Below are positions 1 through 5,640 of a DNA stretch of 6,206 nucleotides, piece after piece; within the stretch, counting starts at the first letter, position 1, and every line of letters begins with the position of its first letter. A model generated the notes under the pieces. The model was given only the letters and a program-made list of their open reading frames with translations. It ran no database searches and was not told the origin of the DNA. The DNA is from Clostridia bacterium (GTDB lineage: Bacteria > Bacillota > Clostridia > Oscillospirales > Acutalibacteraceae): assembly GCA_017425745.1 (NCBI GenBank), contig JAFOXT010000042.1, forward strand, positions 1 to 6,206, written 5' to 3'. A program made the translations under genes and the position numbers.

Positions 1-1
1 C

Positions 2-2515
2 AACGCAGGTATGACACCAATGAAAAAATACTTTACAGGTGAGGTAACACCTCCTAAAAAGCGTGTTACAACTTGCCAGAAATGTATCCGTACACCTGAT
101 ATTGAGAATGTTGGTAAAACTGCAAGACACGGAACATATTTTGAGATGCTCGGTAACTTCTCATTCGGTGATTATTTCAAACACGAAGCAACTGCATGGG
201 CATGGGAATTCTTTACAAAAGTTCTCGAAATTCCTGAAGATTTACTTTATGTCAGTGTTTATCTTGAAGATGATGAGGCTTATGACATCTGGACTAAAGA
301 AGTAGGTGTTGACCCATCACATATGGTTCGTTTCGGTAAGGAAGATAACTTCTGGGAGCATGGTGCTGGCCCTTGCGGTCCTTGTTCAGAAATTTACTTT
401 GACCGTGGTGCTGATAAAGGTTGTGGCAGTCCTGACTGTAAAGTAGGTTGCGAATGTGACAGATTTATTGAAGTATGGAACCTTGTTTTCACACAATTTG
501 AAAATGACGGTAACAACAACTATACTCGTCTTGCAAAGCCTAATATTGATACAGGTATGGGTCTTGAAAGACTTGCTTGTATTATGCAAGATGTTGACAA
601 TCTTTTCGAGGTTGACACAGTTCAGAATATTATGAAGCATATTATTGATATTTCAGGTATTGACTATCATAAAGATGCTAAAAAGGACATTTCACTTCGA
701 GTTATTACTGACCATATTCGTAGTACAACATTTATGGTTTCGGATGGTGTTCTTCCATCAAACTCAGGTCGTGGTTATGTTCTTCGTAGACTTCTTCGCC
801 GCGCTGCTCGTCATGGTCGTCTTATCGGTATCGATAGACCATTCCTCGCTGAAGTTTGCGAAACAGTAATCAAAGAAAATGCAAATGCATATCCAAACCT
901 TGTTGAAAAGCAGGATTATATCAAGAAAGTTATTGCAATGGAAGAAGAAAGCTTCTATAAGACAATTGACTCTGGTCTTGGTCTTCTTAATGAAATGATG
1001 GCAAATTCAAAAGACGGTGTTCTTTCAGGTGAAGATGCTTTCAAACTTCAGGATACATTCGGCTTCCCAATTGACCTTACAAAGGAAATCGTTGCTGAAA
1101 ATAATATGACAGTTGATGAGGACGCTTTCAAGAAATATGTTGAAGAAGCAAGAATGAAAGCAAAGAGTGTTAAGCGTGACGGTGCTGAAACTGACTGGAG
1201 AAACTCAGGCATTTCACTTAAGGATATTTCATCAACAGAATTCACAGGCTACACTGACAACAACACAGAAGCTACTGTTCTTGCAATTGTAGCTGACGGC
1301 GAAAGAAAAGATATTATCGAAGACGGCACAGCTGCTACACTTGTTCTTGACAGAACATCTTTCTATGCAGAAAGCGGCGGTCAGGTAGGCGACTGTGGTG
1401 CAATCACAATCGGTGACAGCACTTTTGAAGTATCAAAGACAACAAAGGATGCTGACGGCGTTATTCTTCACCACGGTGTGCTTTCAGGCGATTCAGTAAA
1501 GGTAGGCGACAAGGCTGTTACTTCTTACTGTGAAAAGGCTCGCGCTGCAACAATGAAGAACCACACTGCAGCTCATCTTCTTCAGGCAGCCCTCAGAGAA
1601 ATTCTCGGCTCACACGTTGAACAGGCAGGTCAGCTTGTTGATAAAGATGTTGTACGTTTTGACTTCGTTCACTTCTCAGCACTTACTGATGAAGAGCTTA
1701 TGAAGGTTGAAAACAGAGTTAACGAAATCATTATGGACGCAGTAGCTGTTGATAACAGAGAAATGCCTATTGACGAAGCAAGAAAGCTTGGCGCAATGGC
1801 TCTCTTCTCAGAAAAGTACGGCGATGTTGTACGCGTTGTAAAAGCAGGTGATTTCTCAATCGAGCTTTGCGGCGGTACACACGCAAAGAACACCGGTAAC
1901 CTCGGTATGTTCAAAATCGTTTCAGAAACCTCTGTAGCATCAGGTGTAAGAAGAATCGAAGCTGTAACCGGCTTCAACGCTATCTCCTTTGTAAAGGGCA
2001 ATATTGACACAATTACAGATGTTGCTGCAGCACTTAAGATTTCTAACGTTAAGGAAATAGTAAGCCGTGCAGGTGCAATTATGGCTGACCTCAAGGCTAA
2101 GGAAAAGGAAATTGAAAAGCTTTCAGGTGTAATTGCTAACATCAAGACTCAGTCAATGCTTGAAAACGCTGCTGAAGTAGGCTCACTCAAGGTTGTAACT
2201 GCTTTCCTTGAAGATACAACTGTTGACGAGCTCCGTAAGATGTGCGACCTTGTTAAGAGCAAGGGCGAAAACTATGTGGGTGTAATTGCAGGCGTTCAGA
2301 AAGCAAAGGGCACAGGTAATATCTGCGTATGCTGCGGTAAGGACGCCATATCAGCAGGCGCACACAGCGGTAACATTGCAAGAGAGGTTGCTAAGCTTGC
2401 AGGCGGTAGTGGTGGCGGTAAGCCCGACAGTGCTATGGCAGGTGCAAAGGATATTGCAGCACTTCCCGAAGCAGTTAAGAAAGCAACCGAAATTGTAGCA
2501 GCTATGCTTAAATAA
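2..2515 (+). CDS. alaS: Alanine--tRNA ligase (AlaRS), 5' end outside the window
   Basis: Cytoplasmic class II synthetase that charges tRNA-Ala and hydrolyses mischarged Ser- and Gly-tRNA-Ala. The frame is open from base 2 and begins inside the conserved 'TNAGM' region, so the true start lies upstream; by comparison with E. coli AlaRS (about 876 aa) roughly 40 residues are missing. Counting from the Met at base 11: the TARHGTYFEMLGNFSFGDYF region (38-56) and GPCGPCSE (120-127) belong to the aminoacylation core. A cysteine-rich insert follows (C138, C143, C147, C149), typical of clostridial AlaRS. Class II motif 3 is TGMGLERLA (181-189). The editing domain has FYAESGGQ (451-458), the zinc-ligand HTAAH (H518, H522) and CGGTH (C620, H624). 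A short coiled stretch (about 690-712) leads to the C-Ala/DHHA1 domain, ending in GGSGGGKPD (798-806). All key residues are present. The TAA stop lies 13 bases before the next gene, so it is the first visible gene of an operon; its promoter is not in view. Confidence 0.98.
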   Translation, partial: NAGMTPMKKYFTGEVTPPKKRVTTCQKCIRTPDIENVGKTARHGTYFEMLGNFSFGDYFKHEATAWAWEFFTKVLEIPEDLLYVSVYLEDDEAYDIWTKEVGVDPSHMVRFGKEDNFWEHGAGPCGPCSEIYFDRGADKGCGSPDCKVGCECDRFIEVWNLVFTQFENDGNNNYTRLAKPNIDTGMGLERLACIMQDVDNLFEVDTVQNIMKHIIDISGIDYHKDAKKDISLRVITDHIRSTTFMVSDGVLPSNSGRGYVLRRLLRRAARHGRLIGIDRPFLAEVCETVIKENANAYPNLVEKQDYIKKVIAMEEESFYKTIDSGLGLLNEMMANSKDGVLSGEDAFKLQDTFGFPIDLTKEIVAENNMTVDEDAFKKYVEEARMKAKSVKRDGAETDWRNSGISLKDISSTEFTGYTDNNTEATVLAIVADGERKDIIEDGTAATLVLDRTSFYAESGGQVGDCGAITIGDSTFEVSKTTKDADGVILHHGVLSGDSVKVGDKAVTSYCEKARAATMKNHTAAHLLQAALREILGSHVEQAGQLVDKDVVRFDFVHFSALTDEELMKVENRVNEIIMDAVAVDNREMPIDEARKLGAMALFSEKYGDVVRVVKAGDFSIELCGGTHAKNTGNLGMFKIVSETSVASGVRRIEAVTGFNAISFVKGNIDTITDVAAALKISNVKEIVSRAGAIMADLKAKEKEIEKLSGVIANIKTQSMLENAAEVGSLKVVTAFLEDTTVDELRKMCDLVKSKGENYVGVIAGVQKAKGTGNICVCCGKDAISAGAHSGNIAREVAKLAGGSGGGKPDSAMAGAKDIAALPEAVKKATEIVAAMLK

Positions 2516-2523
2516 AGAGGTGA
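2516..2523 (+). promoter_or_regulatory. Ribosome binding site deciding the start of the gene at 2529
   Basis: AGAGGTGA begins one base after the alaS stop codon and sits 5 bases before ATG 2529. An in-frame GTG at 2520 overlaps this motif, so it cannot be the start served by it. The ATG gives a protein starting MKKAAS with a clean signal peptide, which supports the choice. Confidence 0.75.
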
Positions 2524-2528
2524 TAAAG

Positions 2529-3377
2529 ATGAAAAAAGCGGCAAGCACTGTTTTTGCAGCACTGCTTCTTGTTTTCAGTCTTACCTTTACCTCGGAAGCT
2601 TATGAATCAGTGAATTATGATGAAATTTCATTCATCATTGATGACAACTGTACTCTGATGCTCGATGACGCTACAGGTACGGCGTGGCTTTCTGAGGACG
2701 AAAAAACTGAAGTAAAATTCAGTGCTTATCAGAATCTTGATGCTATCGACTTTGAATACTGCAGCTACGATGAAGCAGAAATGTTTTATTTTAATAATTC
2801 AGATGCAGAAGAGCTTGAAATTCTTTACGCTAATAGCCGCTTGCTTAATTACTCTCAGGGTGTAGAGCTTGGTGGCAATAAAGTTTCTTACGGCGAAAAG
2901 AAGCCCTTTGTAGTATTCCTTGTATCAACAGAAAGTTATGTTTACTGTTTTGAGTTTCTTATCTATGACGGAGAAGCAACTGATTACAACGAGTTTATTG
3001 AAGGAATAATAAGTTCAATCGAGCTTACTCCTGATGAAGCACCGATTGAGTATTATTCAGATGACGATTTTTTAACTGTTGTTCCGGCTGTTATAAGTTT
3101 TGTAGTTATTTTCGGCTTGTTTTCAATTATCAAAGGCTTCAACGGCAAGGCTAAAGGTACCGTTATGGTTGATATTGAAGAGTTTTTCGATGGCTTCTCG
3201 GAAATAACAGATAAGCTTAAAGCATCAAAGCTTAAAATAACTGTTCCGAAATTTGAGCTTAACGGCAAAAAAGTCAATGCTTTCAATAAGAAGTATACTG
3301 TTGGAAGCAACGATAACAATTTTGCACAGAAGGAGCTTGAAAGAGAACGCAAAGAACGTCAGAATATGTTTAAATAA
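2529..3377 (+). CDS. Secreted/single-pass membrane protein of unknown function
   Basis: I do not recognise a family. The 282-aa protein starts with a Sec-type signal peptide (MKK, hydrophobic core about 8-20, likely cleavage after TSEA at 24). An acidic extracellular domain follows (about 25-178), rich in D, E, Y and F. A single hydrophobic segment (about 181-203, VVPAVISFVVIFGLF) is followed by K202 and K207/K209, so the tail should be inside the cell. The tail (about 204-282) has an acidic amphipathic stretch (about 214-230), a basic KLKITVPKFELNGKKVN region and a charged C-terminal helix (KELERERKERQ). The end of the outer domain (about 126-165, alternating hydrophobics, then FIEGIISSIEL) resembles the last strands and helix of small PsbP/Mog1-like lipoprotein domains; this is only an impression. 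It lies 13 bases after alaS and 15 before hinT, so it is co-transcribed with them, but the neighbours do not reveal its job. There are no catalytic motifs; cysteines are C41, C78 and C140. Confidence 0.8.
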   Translation: MKKAASTVFAALLLVFSLTFTSEAYESVNYDEISFIIDDNCTLMLDDATGTAWLSEDEKTEVKFSAYQNLDAIDFEYCSYDEAEMFYFNNSDAEELEILYANSRLLNYSQGVELGGNKVSYGEKKPFVVFLVSTESYVYCFEFLIYDGEATDYNEFIEGIISSIELTPDEAPIEYYSDDDFLTVVPAVISFVVIFGLFSIIKGFNGKAKGTVMVDIEEFFDGFSEITDKLKASKLKITVPKFELNGKKVNAFNKKYTVGSNDNNFAQKELERERKERQNMFK

Positions 3378-3392
3378 AAAGGAGAAATTACT

Positions 3393-3731
3393 ATGGATTG
3401 TATTTTTTGTAAAATAGCTAATGGTGAAATCCCTGCGACTAAGGTTTATGAAGACGATACAGTTGTAGCCTTCAACGACCTTGAACCTCAGGCACCTACA
3501 CACATTCTCATCATCCCTAAAATGCACATTTGCTGTGCTGATGAAATCAACGAGAGCAACAGTGCAGTTGTGGCTCACATTTTTGAGGTTGCAGCTAAAA
3601 TTGCAAAAGAACAGGGACTTACAAACGGCTACCGTATTGTAAATAACTGCGGTGCAGATGGCGGACAGACCGTAAAGCACCTTCATTTCCACCTTATGGG
3701 CGGCAGACAGTTCGGTTGGCCTGCAGGTTAA
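3393..3731 (+). CDS. hinT: HIT family protein, HinT-type purine nucleoside phosphoramidase
   Basis: Small cytoplasmic hydrolase of the histidine triad superfamily. The HINT branch splits AMP-lysine and other nucleoside phosphoramidates and acts on aminoacyl-adenylates as a dimer. At 112 aa it is close to the usual 110-126. It opens with CIFCKIANGEIP; C3 and C6, together with H45 and H96, match the positions that bind zinc in many Firmicute homologues. The nucleotide site shows FNDLEPQAPTHILIIPK (27-43), then GQTVKHLHFHLMGG (91-104) with the triad H96, H98 and H100 (H98 the expected nucleophile). The C-terminal WPAG (109-112) matches the WPPG-like end of the HINT branch rather than Fhit or GalT. 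AAGGAG (3379-3384) lies 8 bases before the ATG. It is the last gene of the alaS operon; its stop codon is inside the terminator stem. Known action of HinT on aminoacyl-adenylates makes pairing with a tRNA synthetase gene plausible, but that link is inference. Confidence 0.95.
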   Translation: MDCIFCKIANGEIPATKVYEDDTVVAFNDLEPQAPTHILIIPKMHICCADEINESNSAVVAHIFEVAAKIAKEQGLTNGYRIVNNCGADGGQTVKHLHFHLMGGRQFGWPAG

Positions 3732-3755
3732 AAAAGCACCGAAAGGTGCTTTTTT
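3730..3755 (+). terminator. Intrinsic terminator after hinT, overlapping its stop codon
   Basis: A perfect 11-bp stem: AAAAAAGCACC (3730-3740), loop GAAA (3741-3744), GGTGCTTTTTT (3745-3755). The GC core is followed by six T on the + strand. Because the left arm begins with six A, the same hairpin also has a T run on the - strand and could work both ways. The last two bases of the hinT TAA are the first two of the stem. It ends the alaS operon; the structured array begins at the very next base. Confidence 0.93.
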
Positions 3756-3930
3756 AGTTAAATTCGGCAAAGCCGAGCTAAATTGAACTTCGTTCAGCTA
3801 AATTCCCAAGGGAGCTAAATTGACCTGCGGTCAGCTGAAAGCCGAATTTAATTTAGCTTTGCTATAGGCAAAATTTAGCTGCGAGCAAAAGCGAGCTATT
3901 TAGCTGTGAGCCATAGCGAACAATTTAGCC
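3756..3930. repeat. Inverted array of AGCTAAATT 9-mers separated by mini-palindromes
   Basis: Non-coding. Left units: u1 AGTTAAATT 3756-3764, u2 3776-3784, u3 3796-3804, u4 3813-3821 (u2-u4 exactly AGCTAAATT). Right units in reverse complement: d1 AATTTAGCT 3850-3858, d2 3872-3880, d3 TATTTAGCT 3897-3905, d4 AATTTAGCC 3922-3930. The intervals are hairpins: CGGC-AAA-GCCG (3765-3775), GAAC-TTC-GTTC (3785-3795), CCC-AA-GGG (3805-3812), GACC-TGC-GGTC (3822-3832), TTGC-TATAG-GCAA (3859-3871), GCGAGC-AAAA-GCGAGC (3881-3896) and GTGAGC-CATA-GCGAAC (3906-3921); the last two have tandem G/A mismatches in the stem. The centre (3833-3849) looks like a damaged unit: AGCT, then AAAGCCG as in the first hairpin, then AATTT. 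u4-d1 and u3-d2 pair 9/9, u2-d3 8/9, and u1-d4 8/9 counting one G-T wobble. It lies between a terminator and a promoter, so it is probably little transcribed. No target-site duplication is clear. It resembles REP/MITE-type intergenic elements in size and place, but I know no named family. Confidence 0.9.
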
Positions 3931-3955
3931 TCTAATATTAATCTAAATATTTACC

Positions 3956-3984
3956 TTGCAACTCTCCTCAATCTATGATAAAAT
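3956..3984 (+). promoter_or_regulatory. Sigma-A type promoter for the holA operon, extended -10
   Basis: The -35 is TTGCAA (3956-3961; 5 of 6 to TTGACA), followed by a 17-base spacer and the -10 TAAAAT (3979-3984; 5 of 6 to TATAAT). A TG at 3976-3977 gives the extended -10 form TGnTAAAAT. The stretch just upstream (about 3931-3953) is A/T-rich and could act as an UP element. Transcription would begin near 3990-3992, leaving a leader of about 28 bases. This is the only good promoter I see for the three genes downstream. Confidence 0.8.
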
Positions 3985-4003
3985 ATCTAAGTTAAACCTA
4001 ATG

Positions 4004-4011
4004 AAAGGTGG
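4004..4011 (+). promoter_or_regulatory. Ribosome binding site deciding the holA start
   Basis: AAAGGTGG lies 7 bases before ATG 4019. The reading frame stays open upstream, with an in-frame ATG at 4001 and a TTG at 3956. The TTG is the -35 box itself and lies before the expected transcript start. The 4001 ATG has no purine-rich site in front of it. ATG 4019 is therefore the start. Confidence 0.8.
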
Positions 4012-4018
4012 TGCAGTA

Positions 4019-5059
4019 ATGGCAGAGCTCAACGAAAAAGAGCTTAAAGCTCACATAAAGGCCGAGGAGCCCTATCCCGTTTATCTTGTTTGCGGTGACG
4101 AGGATTACCTTAAAAAGTTCTATACCGACAGTCTTGTGGCTAAAGTAGTGCCGCCCGAGCTTGAAAGCTTTAACTTTGACCGTTTTGAGGGCAAAAACCT
4201 TGATTTACGCGATGTTTTCGACAGAGCAGAGATGATGCCTATGATGGCTGAAAGACGCTGTATTGTGGTCGAAAACTGCAAATTAGAGAGTATGAATGAA
4301 AACGACTTTGAGCTTCTCTCGTCTTACTGTAACAATCCTTCTGATTTTTCCACTGTAATCTTTCACCAGAAGAACGCTGATTTTTCTCTTGTTAAAGCTA
4401 AAAAAGCAGCTTCGGTAATTTCTAAAATCGGTGCAGTGTGTCTTCTTAACAAAAGACAGGGCGCCGACCTTATAAAGCCGCTTGTTTCTTCTGCAAAAAA
4501 GCAGAATTGTGTCCTTACAACTCAGATGGCAAACTATCTTGTTTCTGTTGTTGGTGACGATTTCAACACCCTTATAAATGAGCTTTCAAAGGTTTGTCAC
4601 TACTGTGGTGAGGGTGAAATTACCAAAAAGCACATTGACGATGTTGCGGTAAAAACCGATGATGCAAAGATTTATTATCTTACAAAGGCTCTTATCAGCG
4701 GTGATTTTGACAAGGCATTCGAGGTGCTTCATATTCTTTTCAGACAGAAAATTGAGCCCGAGTATATTCTCGGCACACTTGTCAGCACCTATGTTGATAT
4801 GTACAGAGCAAAAATATCCGTAACAAACGGAGAGAGAGCTGAAGCATTAAGCGAGCCCTTCAAATACGGAAAAATGGAATTCAGGCTTTCTAACGGCGCA
4901 AGAGATGCATCAAAAATGACAGTTGAAACTCTTCGCCGATGCCTTGATGTACTGTCTGAAGCCGATATGAAGCTGAAAAACGGCAGAGATTTACCTATGG
5001 TTGTTCTTGAACAGCTTATGGTCAGACTTTTCCTTATCAGAAGCGGTGAAAGAGTATGA
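4019..5059 (+). CDS. holA: DNA polymerase III subunit delta (clamp loader, HolA/YqeN type)
   Basis: Delta is the subunit of the clamp loader that binds and opens the beta sliding clamp so that it can be placed on primed DNA at the fork. The 346-aa length is usual for the YqeN/HolA family. The N-terminal part follows the family pattern: an acidic start helix (LNEKELKAHIKAE), the strand PVYLVCGDEDYLKKFY (20-35; the 'Y-L-x-G-x-E-x-x-L' signature), and FNFDRFEG (51-58). Next come the helix MMPMMAERRCIVVEN (72-86; the 'PFF-ERRLVVV' signature that contacts the clamp), a domain II region (about 140-210) with DFNTLINELSK (181-191), and a helical collar domain (about 215-340) ending DLPMVVLEQLMVRL. 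As expected for delta there is no Walker A motif. It is the first gene of its operon, with its own promoter. Its TGA overlaps the next start (ATGA, 5056-5059), so the downstream gene is probably translated by coupling. Confidence 0.95.
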   Translation: MAELNEKELKAHIKAEEPYPVYLVCGDEDYLKKFYTDSLVAKVVPPELESFNFDRFEGKNLDLRDVFDRAEMMPMMAERRCIVVENCKLESMNENDFELLSSYCNNPSDFSTVIFHQKNADFSLVKAKKAASVISKIGAVCLLNKRQGADLIKPLVSSAKKQNCVLTTQMANYLVSVVGDDFNTLINELSKVCHYCGEGEITKKHIDDVAVKTDDAKIYYLTKALISGDFDKAFEVLHILFRQKIEPEYILGTLVSTYVDMYRAKISVTNGERAEALSEPFKYGKMEFRLSNGARDASKMTVETLRRCLDVLSEADMKLKNGRDLPMVVLEQLMVRLFLIRSGERV

Positions 5060-5640
5060 TTAAGCTTAGTAAGCCCATAATTGTTGAGGGTAAATATGAC
5101 ATAATCAAGCTGTCCAATCTTATTGACGGACTTATTATAAAAACCGACGGCTTCGGTATTTTTAAGGATAAAGAAAAGCAGAAGCTTATAAGAAGACTTG
5201 CAGGGGAGACGGGTATAATTGTTCTGACCGACAGTGATTCTGCAGGCTTTATCATAAGAAACTTCCTTACTTCTTCATTACCTGCCGATAAAATAACCCA
5301 TGTATATATTCCCGACATCTTCGGCAAAGAAAAACGCAAAACCGAAGGTGGAAAAGAGGGAAAGCTTGGCGTTGAGGGTATGACAGAAGAAATTCTTCTG
5401 GAAGCTTTCAGAAAAGCCGGTGTAGTTGGTGAAACAACAACGGAAAAACGACGACTTATTACTAATATTGACCTTTATGAATATGGCTTTTCGGGCAGAC
5501 CCAACAGTCAGGAGAAACGTAAAAAGCTTCTCAAAAGGCTGTCGCTTCCCGAAAGACTTTCAACCTCATCTCTTGTAAAAATTCTCAACACATTCGTTAC
5601 ATACGAAGAGTTTGTAAAGGAGGCAGAACAATGCGAATAG
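5056..5640 (+). CDS. TOPRIM-domain ribonuclease M5-like protein (DUF4093 type)
   Basis: The 194 aa are collinear with ribonuclease M5 (RnmV, about 186 aa in Bacillus), the nuclease that trims 5S rRNA precursor with ribosomal protein L18. The TOPRIM metal site is intact: IIVEGKYD (8-15, E11) and LTDSDSAG (57-64, D59 and D61). A basic linker KEKRKTEGGKEGK (91-103) leads into GKLGVEGMT (102-110), matching the conserved 'G-GVEHAS' of M5. The C-terminal part has IDLYEYGFSGRPNSQEKRKKLLKRLSLPERLS (138-169), corresponding to the M5/DUF4093 tail. True RnmV usually has DPD at the metal site and GVEH; here these are DSD and GVEG. Either this is the organism's diverged M5 or a paralogue with another RNA substrate; RnmV often sits next to ksgA, which is not seen here, so I give no symbol. 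There is only a weak ribosome site (GGTGAAAGAG, 5045-5054), and the ATGA overlap with holA suggests coupled translation. Confidence 0.87.
   Translation: MIKLSKPIIVEGKYDIIKLSNLIDGLIIKTDGFGIFKDKEKQKLIRRLAGETGIIVLTDSDSAGFIIRNFLTSSLPADKITHVYIPDIFGKEKRKTEGGKEGKLGVEGMTEEILLEAFRKAGVVGETTTEKRRLITNIDLYEYGFSGRPNSQEKRKKLLKRLSLPERLSTSSLVKILNTFVTYEEFVKEAEQCE
5616..5623 (+). promoter_or_regulatory. Strong ribosome binding site for ispF inside the upstream gene
   Basis: AAAGGAGG, near-perfect complement to the 16S rRNA 3' end, is 7 bases before ATG 5631 and lies within the last codons of the M5-like gene. It fixes the ispF start and could let ispF be translated more strongly than the gene in front of it. 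Confidence 0.85.

Noticed and set aside
412..460. Cysteine-rich insertion in AlaRS as a novel domain
   Set aside because: A GCG-PDC--GCECDR-type insert after the GPCGPCSE motif is usual in clostridial AlaRS.
1669..2145. 158-codon open frame on the - strand
   Set aside because: It is opposite the AlaRS editing domain, with composition set by the alaS codons; a shadow frame.
2520..2528. GTG 2520 as start of the membrane protein
   Set aside because: It overlaps the AGAGGTGA ribosome site and would add MIK before a normal signal peptide; ATG 2529 is better placed.
3663..3692. Lysine just before the HIT triad as an unusual substitution
   Set aside because: GQTVKHLHFH is a common form in Firmicute HIT proteins; all three histidines are present.
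3225..3770. 181-codon open frame on the - strand
   Set aside because: It lies opposite the 3' part of the membrane protein gene and all of hinT, has no ribosome site or recognisable domain, and would read through the hinT terminator; it is a shadow.
3756..3930. CRISPR array
   Set aside because: The repeated unit is only 9 bases, the intervals are 8-16 bases and self-complementary, the units flip orientation halfway, and no cas gene is present.
3756..3930. IS200/IS605-related or integron attC site
   Set aside because: Hairpins with constant 5' flanks recall TnpA-REP or attC substrates, but hairpin sequences vary from unit to unit, the outer ends show no matching core sites, and no transposase or integrase is nearby.
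3756..4018. Riboswitch or T-box leader for holA
   Set aside because: The promoter at 3956-3984 lies after the array, so the holA transcript has only about 28 leader bases and cannot contain it. No T-box or riboswitch consensus was recognised.
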